A stretch of DNA of 64,000 nucleotides from Roseomonas acroporae. GTDB taxonomy: Bacteria > Pseudomonadota > Alphaproteobacteria > Acetobacterales > Acetobacteraceae. The stretch is taken from the NCBI RefSeq assembly GCF_023223525.1, contig NZ_JALPRX010000009.1, positions 62,001-126,000 on the forward strand. The letters run 5' to 3'. The translations under genes and the position numbers were made by a program. The notes under the pieces were generated by a model that saw nothing but the letters and a program-made list of their open reading frames with translations, was not told the origin of the DNA and did no database searches. How positions within the stretch are numbered: the first letter of the stretch is position 1; each line of letters opens with the position of its first letter. Below are positions 38,792 to 46,939 of this stretch, piece after piece.

Positions 38792-39340
38792 TCACAGGAA
38801 GACCGTCAGGTTCTTGGCCTGGAGCACGTTCTGGTCGAGCCTTATCTCGCGACGGCGCAGCTTCCAGCCCGTGCCGTCGCGCACCAGCGTGTCGAGCCGC
38901 TTGCCGATCAGCAGCATCTCCTCGTCCTGCAGCCGGTTGCGGTAGACCAGGAAGCGGCAGCGCACCTCCACTGTCTCGGCATGCCGCGCCTCCGGCACCG
39001 CCGAGAGGATCTCGACATTGGTCACCATGTGGCAGACACGCGAGACCGGCTCCTCGGCCCAGTGGATGCCGGTCTCGATCTGCTCGACGCGCTGGGTGAG
39101 CGTCTCCTTGCCTTCGTCGAACCAGGCGAGGTCCTGGCCCTGGCGCGTGTACTCCTCGCCGAGCCGGTCCCGGCGCATGTTGCGCGCGAGCGGGGCGAAG
39201 TAGCGGATGCCGTCGTCGAGGATCGCCAGCCAGTCGCGGTAGCGGCGCTCGTCCAGCATCGCCGCCTCCGCGTAGAGGAATTGCTCGACGCTGCGGGCCA
39301 GCAGCAGCCCGGCGAGGCCCTCGTCCAGCTCAGCCAGCAT
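38792..39340 (-). CDS. Aromatic-ring-hydroxylating dioxygenase, beta subunit
   Basis: Small subunit of a Rieske dioxygenase, 182 residues, SnoaL-like fold. FLYAEAAMLDERRYRDWLAILDDGIRYFAPLARNMRRD and SRVCHMVTNVEILS, then RCRFLVYRNRLQDEEMLLIGKRLDTLVRDG, are typical. GGAGACGGAAG precedes the ATG, which lies 11 bases inside the alpha gene, so translation is coupled. It has a structural role in the alpha3beta3 enzyme. Confidence 0.92.
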   Translation of the reverse strand: MLAELDEGLAGLLLARSVEQFLYAEAAMLDERRYRDWLAILDDGIRYFAPLARNMRRDRLGEEYTRQGQDLAWFDEGKETLTQRVEQIETGIHWAEEPVSRVCHMVTNVEILSAVPEARHAETVEVRCRFLVYRNRLQDEEMLLIGKRLDTLVRDGTGWKLRRREIRLDQNVLQAKNLTVFL

Positions 39341-40721
39341 CTTCCGTCTCCCGCGCGGGCTCGGGCATCGGCACGTATTCGGCGGCCGGCGGGGTCCACG
39401 GGTCGCCGCGCATGAAGTCGGACCAGCGGCTGTAGTAGGCGCGGGCGTTCTCCTCGGTGACCTCGCCGTTCTCCACGGCGCCGCGCAGGCCGGGGACGGG
39501 GCGGGCATGGCCCATGCCCATCTGGTAGTTGTAGCGCTGCCGCCGCGCGATCGGGCCGCGGCTGGCCTCCGTCGCGTAGGACCAGTTCTCCAGGTCGTCG
39601 GACTCGGTCATGCCGGCGGGGCCCGAGTAGCGCAGGAAGTAGTGGCGCGCCGCATCGTTCACCGCCGCCGGCGCATCGGCGTCGATCAGGCAGAAGCGCC
39701 ACATCTCCATCTCGGTGGGCGAGATGGGGTGCGCCACGGCGATGGTGCGCGGCTGGCGGCCGTGGAAGCTCATGTTGGGGAAGATGGTGCCGACGCTCAT
39801 CGTCACGCGCGGCCGCTCGCCGAGCAGCGCGACACGGCGCTCGTGGACCTGACGGAAGTACTCCTCGACTTCCGGGTACTTCTTCCAGGCGGGCACGTAG
39901 GGCGGCTCGCTGGTGTGTGGCGGCTCGCCGATCAGCCCGTGGCCGAGGCCGGGGAAGCAGATGGTGGTGCGCGGCCGCAGGTTGTCGCGTCGCCCGCGCC
40001 CGCCGGAAGGGCCGATGCCCACGAGATCCACCGAGCGGTGGCTGATGTCGTGGTACATGTCGCCGATGAAGTTCTCCGGCGCGAACTTCCAGTTGGCGTT
40101 GACACGCCATTTCTGCACGCCCTCGACCACCACCGAGCCGCCTGGCGAGCCGTCGCGTCCGTCCAGCGCGAAGTCGAGATAGAGCCGCATGTCGCCGAGA
40201 TAGTCGGTCAGCTCCACCGCGTCCGGGTCCCAGCTCGCCCAGACCGTGCCCTTGTAGAGCGCCACGCGCGGCGCCCGCACCAGCCCCCAGTCGTCGCGCT
40301 TCAGCTCGCCGTGGTAGGCGCGGTCGAAATGCGGCACGCCGACCAGCGCGCCAGGCGTCGCGGCCAGCTTGCCGTCCGTCGCGAAGCTCCAGCCGTGATA
40401 GGGGCAGGTGAAGACGCGCGTGTTGCCCTGGTCGTAGCGGCAGACCTTCATGCCGCGATGCGTGCAGGAGTTGAGCAGCACGTGCACCTGCCCGCCGCGG
40501 TCGCGCGTCAGCACCACGGATTCCGTGCCCATGCGGGAGACGAAGAAGTCGTCCGGCTTCGGGATCAGGCTCTCATGGCCGACGAACAGCCAGGCGCGGG
40601 TGAAGATCCGTTCCTGCTCGGCCTCGAACACGGCCTGATCGACGAAGATCCCGCGCGCCACGGTGCCGCCGGCGCGGTCCACCAGCGCATCGACGTCCAG
40701 GGAATCGGCGTTGCCCGCCAT
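39330..40721 (-). CDS. Aromatic-ring-hydroxylating dioxygenase, alpha subunit
   Basis: Catalytic subunit of 463 residues. The Rieske cluster ligands are C86, H88, C106 and H109 (CTHRGMK, CPYHGW). The mononuclear iron site is in NFIGDMYHDISH, with H224 and H228; the bridging Asp is D221. GAGGAG eight bases before ATG 40721 sets the start. The enzyme adds dioxygen to an aromatic ring; the electron-transfer reductase and ferredoxin genes are not in the window. The substrate is unknown, but two linked Bug receptors suggest an imported aromatic carboxylate. Confidence 0.93.
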   Translation of the reverse strand: MAGNADSLDVDALVDRAGGTVARGIFVDQAVFEAEQERIFTRAWLFVGHESLIPKPDDFFVSRMGTESVVLTRDRGGQVHVLLNSCTHRGMKVCRYDQGNTRVFTCPYHGWSFATDGKLAATPGALVGVPHFDRAYHGELKRDDWGLVRAPRVALYKGTVWASWDPDAVELTDYLGDMRLYLDFALDGRDGSPGGSVVVEGVQKWRVNANWKFAPENFIGDMYHDISHRSVDLVGIGPSGGRGRRDNLRPRTTICFPGLGHGLIGEPPHTSEPPYVPAWKKYPEVEEYFRQVHERRVALLGERPRVTMSVGTIFPNMSFHGRQPRTIAVAHPISPTEMEMWRFCLIDADAPAAVNDAARHYFLRYSGPAGMTESDDLENWSYATEASRGPIARRQRYNYQMGMGHARPVPGLRGAVENGEVTEENARAYYSRWSDFMRGDPWTPPAAEYVPMPEPARETEDAG

Positions 40722-40815
40722 GATCCGCACTCCTCGATCGCGTTCGTTGCGCGACGGCGTCCCTGGCGGGGACGTTGACACGCGGTATGCTGAGCGTCAA
40801 CGACCGGAGGCAGGC

Positions 40816-41001
40816 ATGAGCGAACCGCTGAACCTCGTCGAGATCGCGCCCGGCACGGCGCTGCGCCTGCGCGACGGGCGCGTGGTGATCGTGGTGGACA
40901 ACCCGGCGGACGGGATGTGGCTGTTCTGCCGCGAGGAGGGCGGGACGGCGGAGGAGCCGGTGGCGGCGAGCGACATCGCCGGGCTGGCGGCGCCGCGCTG
41001 A
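40816..41001 (+). CDS. Small hypothetical protein (61 aa)
   Basis: Short acidic protein SEPLNLVEIAPGTALRLRDG then VVIVVDNPADGMWLFCREEGG. A perfect GGAGG five bases before ATG 40816 and the strand-like composition support a real gene. It is divergent from the dioxygenase operon with 94 bases between starts. The sequence looks like a single small beta barrel; the role is unknown. Its stop leads directly into palindromic repeat copy C. Confidence 0.68.
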   Translation: MSEPLNLVEIAPGTALRLRDGRVVIVVDNPADGMWLFCREEGGTAEEPVAASDIAGLAAPR

Positions 41002-41009
41002 AGCCGGGC

Positions 41010-41222
41010 GGGCATCGGGGCGCCGCCCCGGGCCTCGGCAGAGAGGGCGCCGCCCTCTCCGCACGCTCCCAGCAAGGGGCGAAGCCCCCCTGGATCCCCC
41101 GTCCGGAAGAGAGGTCCCGGGTGTTTCAACACCCGGGACCCGTACGGATAGAGGTGCAGGAGGGCCTCGCCCTCCTGCCGGGATGGGTCCGGGAAGGGCA
41201 GAGCCCTTCCCGGTGCCCCGAG
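41010..41222. repeat. Modular palindromic repeat, copy C
   Basis: Mirror orientation of copies A and B: CGGGGCGCCGCCCCG, GAGGGCGCCGCCCTC, the CAAGGGGCGAAGCCCCC hairpin followed by TGGATCCCCC, a perfect 12-base stem (41113-41124 with 41129-41140), then GAGGTGCAGGAGGGC-CTCGCCCTCCTG, GGATGGGTCC and GGGAAGGGCAGAGCCCTTCCC. It fills the whole gap between two convergent genes and shows the cleanest modules of the five copies. Confidence 0.82.
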
Positions 41223-41231
41223 GTCAGCCGC

Positions 41232-42842
41232 CTACCCCCGTGCCACGTTGGTCAGCAGCGGCAGCCCCGTCAGCACGCCGGTCAGGTCGCGCCGGTACGC
41301 GGTGGGCTGGGTGAACTGCCCCACCGGCACGTAGGGCACCTCCTCGAAGACCGCGAGCTGCATCTCGCGCGCGAGGCGCTGCTGGGTCGCGAGGTCGGGC
41401 GCGGTGAACCACTGGTCGCGCAGCGCCTCGATGCGCGGGCTGGTGGGCCAGCCGTTCCAGGCGCGCAGCCCGTTGCCGCGCAGCGCCTGGTGCCCGGCGG
41501 GCGAACTGAAGTCGAGCCCGCCCCAGTAGGTGGCGAACAGGCTCCAGCCGCCCTGGTCCACGGGCTGGCGGTTGGCGTTGCGCTGGACCACCGTGCCCCA
41601 GTCGGTCGCCACGTAGTCGAGGTTGAAGCCGAGCTGGCGCAGCATCTCGCCCGCCACCTCGCACACGGCATTGATGCGCGGCACGTCGGTGCCGGCCAGC
41701 AGCACGGTGCGCTCGCCGTTGTAGCCGGCGGCCGCCAGCTCGCGCTTCAGCGCGGCGGGGTCGTGCTTGCCGCTCAGCACCGACATCCCGGCGTCGCTGG
41801 CCATGGGCGAGCCGGGGGTGAACACGCCCACATTGTCGCGCCAGATCGAGCGGTCGGCGCCCGCCACCGCCTCCATGAAATCCGCCTGCCGCACCGCCTT
41901 GAGCACGACGCGGCGTATCTCCGGCCGGTTGAAGGGCGGCTGCAGGTGGTTGAAGCGCAGCACGCCGATCAGCCCGTTGGTCTCGACCGGGCGCACCACG
42001 ATGTTGCGGTCGCGCCTGAGCAGGGGCAGCAGGTCGATCGAGGGCTGCTCCACCCAGTCCACCTCGCCGTTGCGCAGCGCGCCGGCGGCGGTCGCGGCGT
42101 CCGGGATGGTCTGCCACTCCACCCGCTCGAAACGGGCGAGGCGCGGGCCGGCGGTGAAGCTCGGCGTGCCGTCGGGGCGCGGCACGTAGCCCTCGAAGCG
42201 GGCATAGACGGCGCGGGCGCCGGGCACGCGCTCGCCGGCCACGAAGCGGAACGGGCCGCTGCCGACCAGCTCCGGCACCTGCCGCGTCGGCTCGGTCCGC
42301 GCCAGGCGCTCGGGCATGATGACCGGCAGGTAGGAGGTGGGCTTGCCCAGCGCGTTGGGCAGCAGCGGGAAGGCACGCTTCAGGCGGAAGCGGATGGTGC
42401 GGTCGTCGGGCGCGGCAAGCTCGTCGGTCGCGGCCATCAGCGCGTCGCCGAACGGGTCGCGCTTGGCCCAGCGTTCCAGGCTCGCCACCACGTCGCGCGC
42501 CAGCACCGGCGTGCCGTCGTGGAAGCGCAGCCCCTCGCGCAGCGTCAGGGTCCAGCGCTTCCCGTCATCCTCGACGCGGTGCCCCTCGACCATCTGTGGC
42601 CGCGGCGCGCCGTTCTCGTCGAGGCCGTAGAGCGTGTCGAACACCATCAGCGCGTGGGTGCGCGTGACATAGGCCGAGGTGACGATCGGGTCGATCAGCG
42701 CGAGGTCGGCGTAGGGCACGAAGCGCAGCGTGCCGGCGGCGCCGCTGCCCTGGCTGCCCCCCTGGGCACGGGCGAGGCGCGGGGCGGCCAGGGGCGAGGC
42801 GAGCGTGGCGGTGCTGCCGAGCAGCAGGTGGCGTCGTTGCAA
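41232..42842 (-). CDS. Peptide/solute ABC receptor, SBP_bac_5 family
   Basis: Periplasmic receptor of 536 residues. The start is TTG 42842 with GGGAG nine bases before; it opens the signal QRRHLLLGSTATLASPLAAPRLARAQ. TLRFVPYADLALIDPIVTSAYVTRTHALMVFDTLY is the family N-terminus, followed by KRWTLTLREGLRFHDGTPV. Members bind peptides, nickel or glutathione. No dpp/opp-type permease or ATPase gene adjoins it, so it is an orphan receptor in this window. A weak start codon suggests low expression. Confidence 0.9.
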   Translation of the reverse strand: MQRRHLLLGSTATLASPLAAPRLARAQGGSQGSGAAGTLRFVPYADLALIDPIVTSAYVTRTHALMVFDTLYGLDENGAPRPQMVEGHRVEDDGKRWTLTLREGLRFHDGTPVLARDVVASLERWAKRDPFGDALMAATDELAAPDDRTIRFRLKRAFPLLPNALGKPTSYLPVIMPERLARTEPTRQVPELVGSGPFRFVAGERVPGARAVYARFEGYVPRPDGTPSFTAGPRLARFERVEWQTIPDAATAAGALRNGEVDWVEQPSIDLLPLLRRDRNIVVRPVETNGLIGVLRFNHLQPPFNRPEIRRVVLKAVRQADFMEAVAGADRSIWRDNVGVFTPGSPMASDAGMSVLSGKHDPAALKRELAAAGYNGERTVLLAGTDVPRINAVCEVAGEMLRQLGFNLDYVATDWGTVVQRNANRQPVDQGGWSLFATYWGGLDFSSPAGHQALRGNGLRAWNGWPTSPRIEALRDQWFTAPDLATQQRLAREMQLAVFEEVPYVPVGQFTQPTAYRRDLTGVLTGLPLLTNVARG

Positions 42843-42947
42843 GGCGAGGACTCCCGGCGGAGGGCTGGCGGTGCAGCCAGGCGTGGCCGGGAGTTAGCAA
42901 TGCGCGTGCCAGGGGCGGTATCTCGTCCGCCCCGCCGGCGCGGCGGC

Positions 42948-43343
42948 TCAGCCCGAGTAGCTCGACAGCTCGATCAGGTTGCCGTCCGGGTCGCGGCAGT
43001 AGACCGAGGTGAAGGGCCCGAGCGCGCCGGTGCGCGGCACCGGCCCGATCTCGATCGACACGCCGCATTCGCGCAGATGCGCCGCCACGTCCTCGGCCAG
43101 CACGGTGGCGACGAAGCACAGATCGGCGGTGCCGGGGCCGGGGGCGGCCGCATGCGGCTTCAGCTCCTCGCCCTGCTGGTGCAGGTTGATCTTCTGGCCG
43201 CCGAATTTCAGCGCGGTGCGCTTGTTGTCCGGCCCGAAGCTTTCCCGCTCCATGCCCAGCACGCGCTGGTACCAGGAGGCGGTCACCTCCAGGTCGCGGC
43301 AGGTCAGCACCAGGTGGTCGAGCCGGTCGACGGCGAAGCGCAT
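42948..43343 (-). CDS. VOC family (glyoxalase-like) protein
   Basis: Vicinal oxygen chelate protein of 131 residues. It has both half-domains: DRLDHLVLTCRDLEVTASWY with metal His, and YCRDPDGNLIELSSY with the final Glu ligand. LKFGGQKINLHQQGEE places it near the group with virulence-linked and fosfomycin-type VOC proteins; the substrate is unknown. GGAGAG lies nine bases before ATG 43343. It stands between the orphan receptor and the RidA gene on the same strand. Confidence 0.9.
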   Translation of the reverse strand: MRFAVDRLDHLVLTCRDLEVTASWYQRVLGMERESFGPDNKRTALKFGGQKINLHQQGEELKPHAAAPGPGTADLCFVATVLAEDVAAHLRECGVSIEIGPVPRTGALGPFTSVYCRDPDGNLIELSSYSG

Positions 43344-43398
43344 GCATCCACTCTCCGAAGGGGGCGTCGGTTGCCCGGGGGCGGCGACTGCCCGTGTG

Positions 43399-43797
43399 TC
43401 AGCGGTCGCCGGCACGCCGGCGCAGCCGGGCGGTGACCTCGATCTCGATCCGCATCTCCGGCGTCTGCAACCCGGCCACGATCATGGTGGAGGCGGGCCG
43501 CGCCGCGCCGAGATGCCGCTTCACCACGGGCCAGCAGGGCGGCCAGTCCGCGCGGTCGGGCAGGACGAACAGGGCGCGCACCACGTCGTCGAGCCCCGTC
43601 CCGGCCTCGGCCAGCACCGCCTCGATGTTGCGGAAGGCCTGCGCGCACTGCGCCTCCACCTCGGGCGCGATGGTCATGGTGGCGTAGTCGTAGCCGGTGG
43701 TGCCGGAGACGAACACGAAGTCCCCGTCCACCACGGCGCGGGAGTAGCCGATCTCCGCCTCGAAGCGGCTGCCGGATGAAAGCAGGCGTCGGGGCAT
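43399..43797 (-). CDS. RidA (YjgF) family protein
   Basis: Enamine/imine deaminase-like protein, 132 residues. GYSRAVVDGDFVFVSGTTGYDYAT and CAQAFRNIEAVLAEAGTGLDDVV are the usual core; the substrate Arg normally sits in the C-terminal ARPASTMIVAGL segment, where an Arg is present. An ATG at 43809 would add four residues. It lies 55 bases after the VOC gene in transcription order reversed, i.e. upstream of it, so the two could be one transcript. Confidence 0.9.
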   Translation of the reverse strand: MPRRLLSSGSRFEAEIGYSRAVVDGDFVFVSGTTGYDYATMTIAPEVEAQCAQAFRNIEAVLAEAGTGLDDVVRALFVLPDRADWPPCWPVVKRHLGAARPASTMIVAGLQTPEMRIEIEVTARLRRRAGDR

Positions 43798-43904
43798 CGT
43801 GGATCGCATCCCTCTGGTTCGGCGCCCACGGGCCCGCGCGGGAGCCATGGTCGCGGCGTGGGGGGGGGGCGGCCGGCGGCGGCCTGCCGCCCGGCCGGCG
43901 CGGG

Positions 43905-45578
43905 CTACTCCAGCCCGTCGTAGAAGTCGTTGCCCTTGTCGTCCACGACGATGAAGGCCGGGAAGTCCTCGACCTCGATCTTCCAGACCGCCTCCATGCC
44001 GAGCTCCGGGTACTCCAGCACCTCGACCTTGCGGATGCAGTCCTGCGCCAGCCGCGCCGCCGGCCCGCCGACCGAGCCGAGGTAGAAGCCGCCGTTGCGC
44101 TGGCAGGACTGCGTCACCGCCTTGGAGCGGTTGCCCTTGGCCAGCATGACGAGGCTGCCGCCATTGGCCTGGAACTCGGCGACGTAGCTGTCCATGCGCC
44201 CCGCCGTGGTGGGGCCGAAGGAGCCGGTGGCATAGCCCTCGGGCGTCTTGGCCGGGCCGGCATAGTAGACCGGGTGGTTCCTGATGTAGTCCGGCATCCC
44301 CTCGCCGCGGTCCAGCCGCTCCTTCAGCTTGGCGTGGGCGATGTCGCGTGCCACCACCATGGTGCCGGTGAGCGCGACGCGCGTCTTGACCGGGTACTGC
44401 GAGAGCTGGGCGCGGATCTCGTCCATCGGCTTCGAGAGGTCGATCTTCACCACCTCGCCGCCCAGGATCTCGTCCGTGTGCTCGGGCAGGTACTTCGCCG
44501 GGTCGTGCTCCAGCTCCTCCAGGAACACGCCCTCGGGCGTGATCTTGGCCTTGATCTGCCGGTCGGCCGAGCAGGAGACGCCGATGCCGATCGGCAGGCT
44601 GGCGCCGTGGCGCGGCAGGCGGATCACGCGGACATCGTGGCAGAAGTACTTGCCGCCGAACTGCGCGCCGATGCCGATGTTCTGCGTGAGCTTGTGGATC
44701 TCCTGCTCCAGCGCCACGTCGCGGAAGGCGTGGCCGGACTTGTCGCCGGTGGTCGGCAGCGCGTCGAGGTAGCGCGTCGAGGCGAGCTTGACGGTCTTGA
44801 GGCAGGTCTCGGCCGAGGTGCCGCCGATCACGATGGCCAGGTGGTAGGGCGGGCAGGCGGAGGTGCCGAGGGTGCGGATCTTCTCCTGCAGGAAGGCCAG
44901 CAGCTTGTCGGTGTTCAGCACCGCGCGGGTCTGCTGGTAGAGGAAGGTCTTGTTCGCGCTGCCGCCGCCCTTGGCGACGAACATCAGGCTGAACTCCTCG
45001 TCGTGGTGCCCGCCCGGCGAGGCGTAGAGGTCGAACTGCACGGGCATGTTGTTGCCCGTGTTGACCTCCTCGAACATCGAGAGCGGCGCCATCTGCGAGT
45101 AGCGCAGGTTGGTCTCGGTGTAGGTGCGCGCGACGCCGCGCGAGAGCGCCTCCTCCTCGTCGCCCTCGACCCAGACGCGCTGGCCCTTCTTGCCGAACAC
45201 GATGGCGGTGCCGGTGTCCTGGCACATGGGCAGCACGCCGCCCGCCGCGATGTTGGCGTTCTTCAGCAGGTCGAGCGCCACGAAGCGGTCGTTCGCGCTG
45301 GCCTCGGGATCGTCGAGGATCTTGCGGAGCTGCGCGAGATGGCCGGGGCGCAGCAGGTGGGAGACGTCGCGGAAGGCCTGGAAGGCCAGCTCGGCCAGGG
45401 CCTCGGACGTGACCTTGACCACCGTCTTGCCGTCGCAGCCCGCGGTGGAGACACCGAGGATGTCGAGCTTGCGGTAGGGGGTGGTGTCCTCGCCCAGCGG
45501 GAACATCGTGCTGAATCGGAAGCTGTCGGAGCGGCGCTCCACCGGCATGCCGACGTCGACGTCAAGGGGAGGGGTCAC
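43905..45578 (-). CDS. Fumarate hydratase, class I
   Basis: Iron-sulfur fumarase of 557 residues, long single-chain form with alpha and beta parts fused. The three cluster Cys lie in [19 protein letters not shown] and IGVSCSADR. The beta part has [19 protein letters not shown] and [12 protein letters not shown] choose GTG 45578, with GGAGAACC six bases before; upstream in-frame codons read like non-coding. The enzyme is oxygen-sensitive, unlike FumC at 34.9 kb. It lies upstream of the sspB stop with 237 bases between, same strand. Confidence 0.95.
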   Translation of the reverse strand: MTPPLDVDVGMPVERRSDSFRFSTMFPLGEDTTPYRKLDILGVSTAGCDGKTVVKVTSEALAELAFQAFRDVSHLLRPGHLAQLRKILDDPEASANDRFVALDLLKNANIAAGGVLPMCQDTGTAIVFGKKGQRVWVEGDEEEALSRGVARTYTETNLRYSQMAPLSMFEEVNTGNNMPVQFDLYASPGGHHDEEFSLMFVAKGGGSANKTFLYQQTRAVLNTDKLLAFLQEKIRTLGTSACPPYHLAIVIGGTSAETCLKTVKLASTRYLDALPTTGDKSGHAFRDVALEQEIHKLTQNIGIGAQFGGKYFCHDVRVIRLPRHGASLPIGIGVSCSADRQIKAKITPEGVFLEELEHDPAKYLPEHTDEILGGEVVKIDLSKPMDEIRAQLSQYPVKTRVALTGTMVVARDIAHAKLKERLDRGEGMPDYIRNHPVYYAGPAKTPEGYATGSFGPTTAGRMDSYVAEFQANGGSLVMLAKGNRSKAVTQSCQRNGGFYLGSVGGPAARLAQDCIRKVEVLEYPELGMEAVWKIEVEDFPAFIVVDDKGNDFYDGLE

Positions 45579-45815
45579 GGCGGTTCTCCGCGGGCTGAGG
45601 CGAACGGGGGGCGGCGATCGGTCACGCGGGCCCGGCACCGCGTCGCTCCGCATATGGGAGCATCCAGCGCGGATTACCGCAGCGGCGCGCGCAAGCCAAC
45701 TCATGGCGCGGCCGGGGCGGGCCCGGGCGGGAGCGGGGGCCCCGGCGGCGGGTGAGGAAGGCGCGGCGGGCCCGGGGCAAGGAGGGCGGCCCGCCGGATG
45801 GCCGGGAGGGCCGGC

Positions 45816-46346
45816 TCACTCCCGCGGCGGGCGGCGCCGGAAGGCGTCGAGGCTGACGACCTGCGCCGGGGCCTCGGCCTGGGCGGACGGGTCGGCGGCG
45901 GGCGAGGCCTCGTCGGCCGGCGCCTCGGGCGGCGCTTCCGGCGCCGGGGCCTCGGCCGGCGGCGCGTCCTCGGGCTGGAAGCGCAGGCCGTAGCGCACCT
46001 GCGGGTCGGCGAAGGCGGCGAGGGCGGCGAAGGGGACGGTCAGCGCGGAGGGCACGCCGCCGAAGGAGAGCCCCACCGAGAACAGCCCGGCGGCGCGGTC
46101 CACCTTCAGGTCCCAGAAGCGGTGCTGCAGGACGATGGTCATCTCCTGCGGGTAGCGCGCCCGCAGGTGGCCGGGGACGACCACGCCGGGATGGTCGGTG
46201 CGGAAGGTGAGATAGAAGTGGTGCTCGCCGGGCAGCCCGTTGGCGGCGGTGTACTCGAGGGCACGCACGACGACCTCGCGCAGCGCCTCCTCGGTCCAGC
46301 GTTCGTAGGGCAGCAGGCTGTCGACCTGCGGCGCGTCGTCGGTCAT
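45816..46346 (-). CDS. sspB: SspB-family ClpXP adaptor
   Basis: Adaptor of 176 residues that binds the ssrA tag and delivers tagged proteins to ClpXP. The fold begins LPYERWTEEALREVVVRALEYTAANGLPGEHHFYLTF, continues PGVVVPGHLRARYPQEMTIVLQHRFWDL and has the SVGLSFGGVPSALTVPFAALAAFADP groove segment. A long Pro/Ala/Glu linker follows and the C-terminus VVSLDAFRRRPPRE is the likely ClpX-docking tail. It lies directly downstream of ssrA on the same strand, which fits its job. An alphaproteobacterial sspB next to a fumarase gene is an arrangement I have seen before. Confidence 0.93.
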   Translation of the reverse strand: MTDDAPQVDSLLPYERWTEEALREVVVRALEYTAANGLPGEHHFYLTFRTDHPGVVVPGHLRARYPQEMTIVLQHRFWDLKVDRAAGLFSVGLSFGGVPSALTVPFAALAAFADPQVRYGLRFQPEDAPPAEAPAPEAPPEAPADEASPAADPSAQAEAPAQVVSLDAFRRRPPRE

Positions 46347-46477
46347 GTGGCTCGTCCCTACGCCAGCATAGGGTGGCGCGTCACCGGGTGGAAGCAGCAC
46401 CTGGCATCGCGGACCGGCGGGGCGGTCCTGCCGGGTGGGCGGGCGCGCCGATATAGGGAAACCGGAACGGGGAAGGA

Positions 46478-46765
46478 AGTGGGGGGCTTCTGTTGCCCGG
46501 GGCCCCCCGACCCGCGCTTACCTATTCCTAGGCAGCGAGCGCCACAGCCTCGCGGCTGTTATCGTTGGCACTTGTGATTTGGTCCGATGACGGCGGTACC
46601 ATGCCGGGCAAAAGGAGCGTCTTTACCGCGCGCGTCGAGCCTGTTTCGCCCCCATCGTCCCCGCCCGACAAGGCGGGGATGGTTGGTGGAGGCGCCGGGC
46701 ACTGCCCCCGGGTCCGCAACGCTTATTCCACGATCCGTTTATCGCCATAGCCGCAAGCGGCAGGA
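46478..46765 (-). ncRNA. ssrA: tmRNA, circularly permuted two-piece form
   Basis: Read on the minus strand. The acceptor piece comes first and ends CGCCTCCACCA at 46684, preceded by the T-stem CCGGG/CCCGG. A 30-base spacer (46654-46683) with a perfect eight-base hairpin is cut out. The coding piece starts GGGGGCGAAACAGGCTCGAC at 46653; GGGGGCG pairs with CGCCTCC of the acceptor. The tag frame runs 46569-46528 and encodes ANDNSREAVALAA followed by TAG. After it comes a GGGGGGC/GCCCCCC stem ending near 46478. The outer ends are estimates; a CATATT box at 46773-46768 suggests a start near 46761. Confidence 0.93.
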
Positions 46766-46838
46766 CCAATATGGCATGGCCGCCTCCGGATTTCGAGGGG
46801 GTGAGTTTCGGCCGCGGCCGCCCCGGCTGGGGGGTGCC

Positions 46839-46878
46839 GGACCACATCGCGAGGTGTAGGACCACATGGTTATGTGGT
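46839..46878. promoter_or_regulatory. Operator-like repeats between ssrA and thyX
   Basis: GGACCACAT occurs at 46839-46847 and again at 46859-46867, twenty bases apart, and the second copy pairs with ATGTGGT at 46872-46878 to form ACCACAT-GGTT-ATGTGGT. Two-turn spacing plus a dyad in a divergent promoter region looks like a regulator site. No known consensus fits. Confidence 0.5.
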
Positions 46879-46939
46879 TCGATATCCAGACCAGACGGCT
46901 TCCCCTGCCGATTCTGTTGATCCCAGAGTGGGTTAGGCG

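Noticed and set aside
34839-38945. 1368-codon plus-strand frame opposite fumC and the Bug genes
   Set aside because: Antisense shadow of several recognised genes, no signal, no ribosome site.
46528-46719. 63-codon minus-strand frame ending ANDNSREAVALAA
   Set aside because: Not a protein gene: only its end is translated, as the tmRNA tag; the upstream part is tmRNA structure and spacer.
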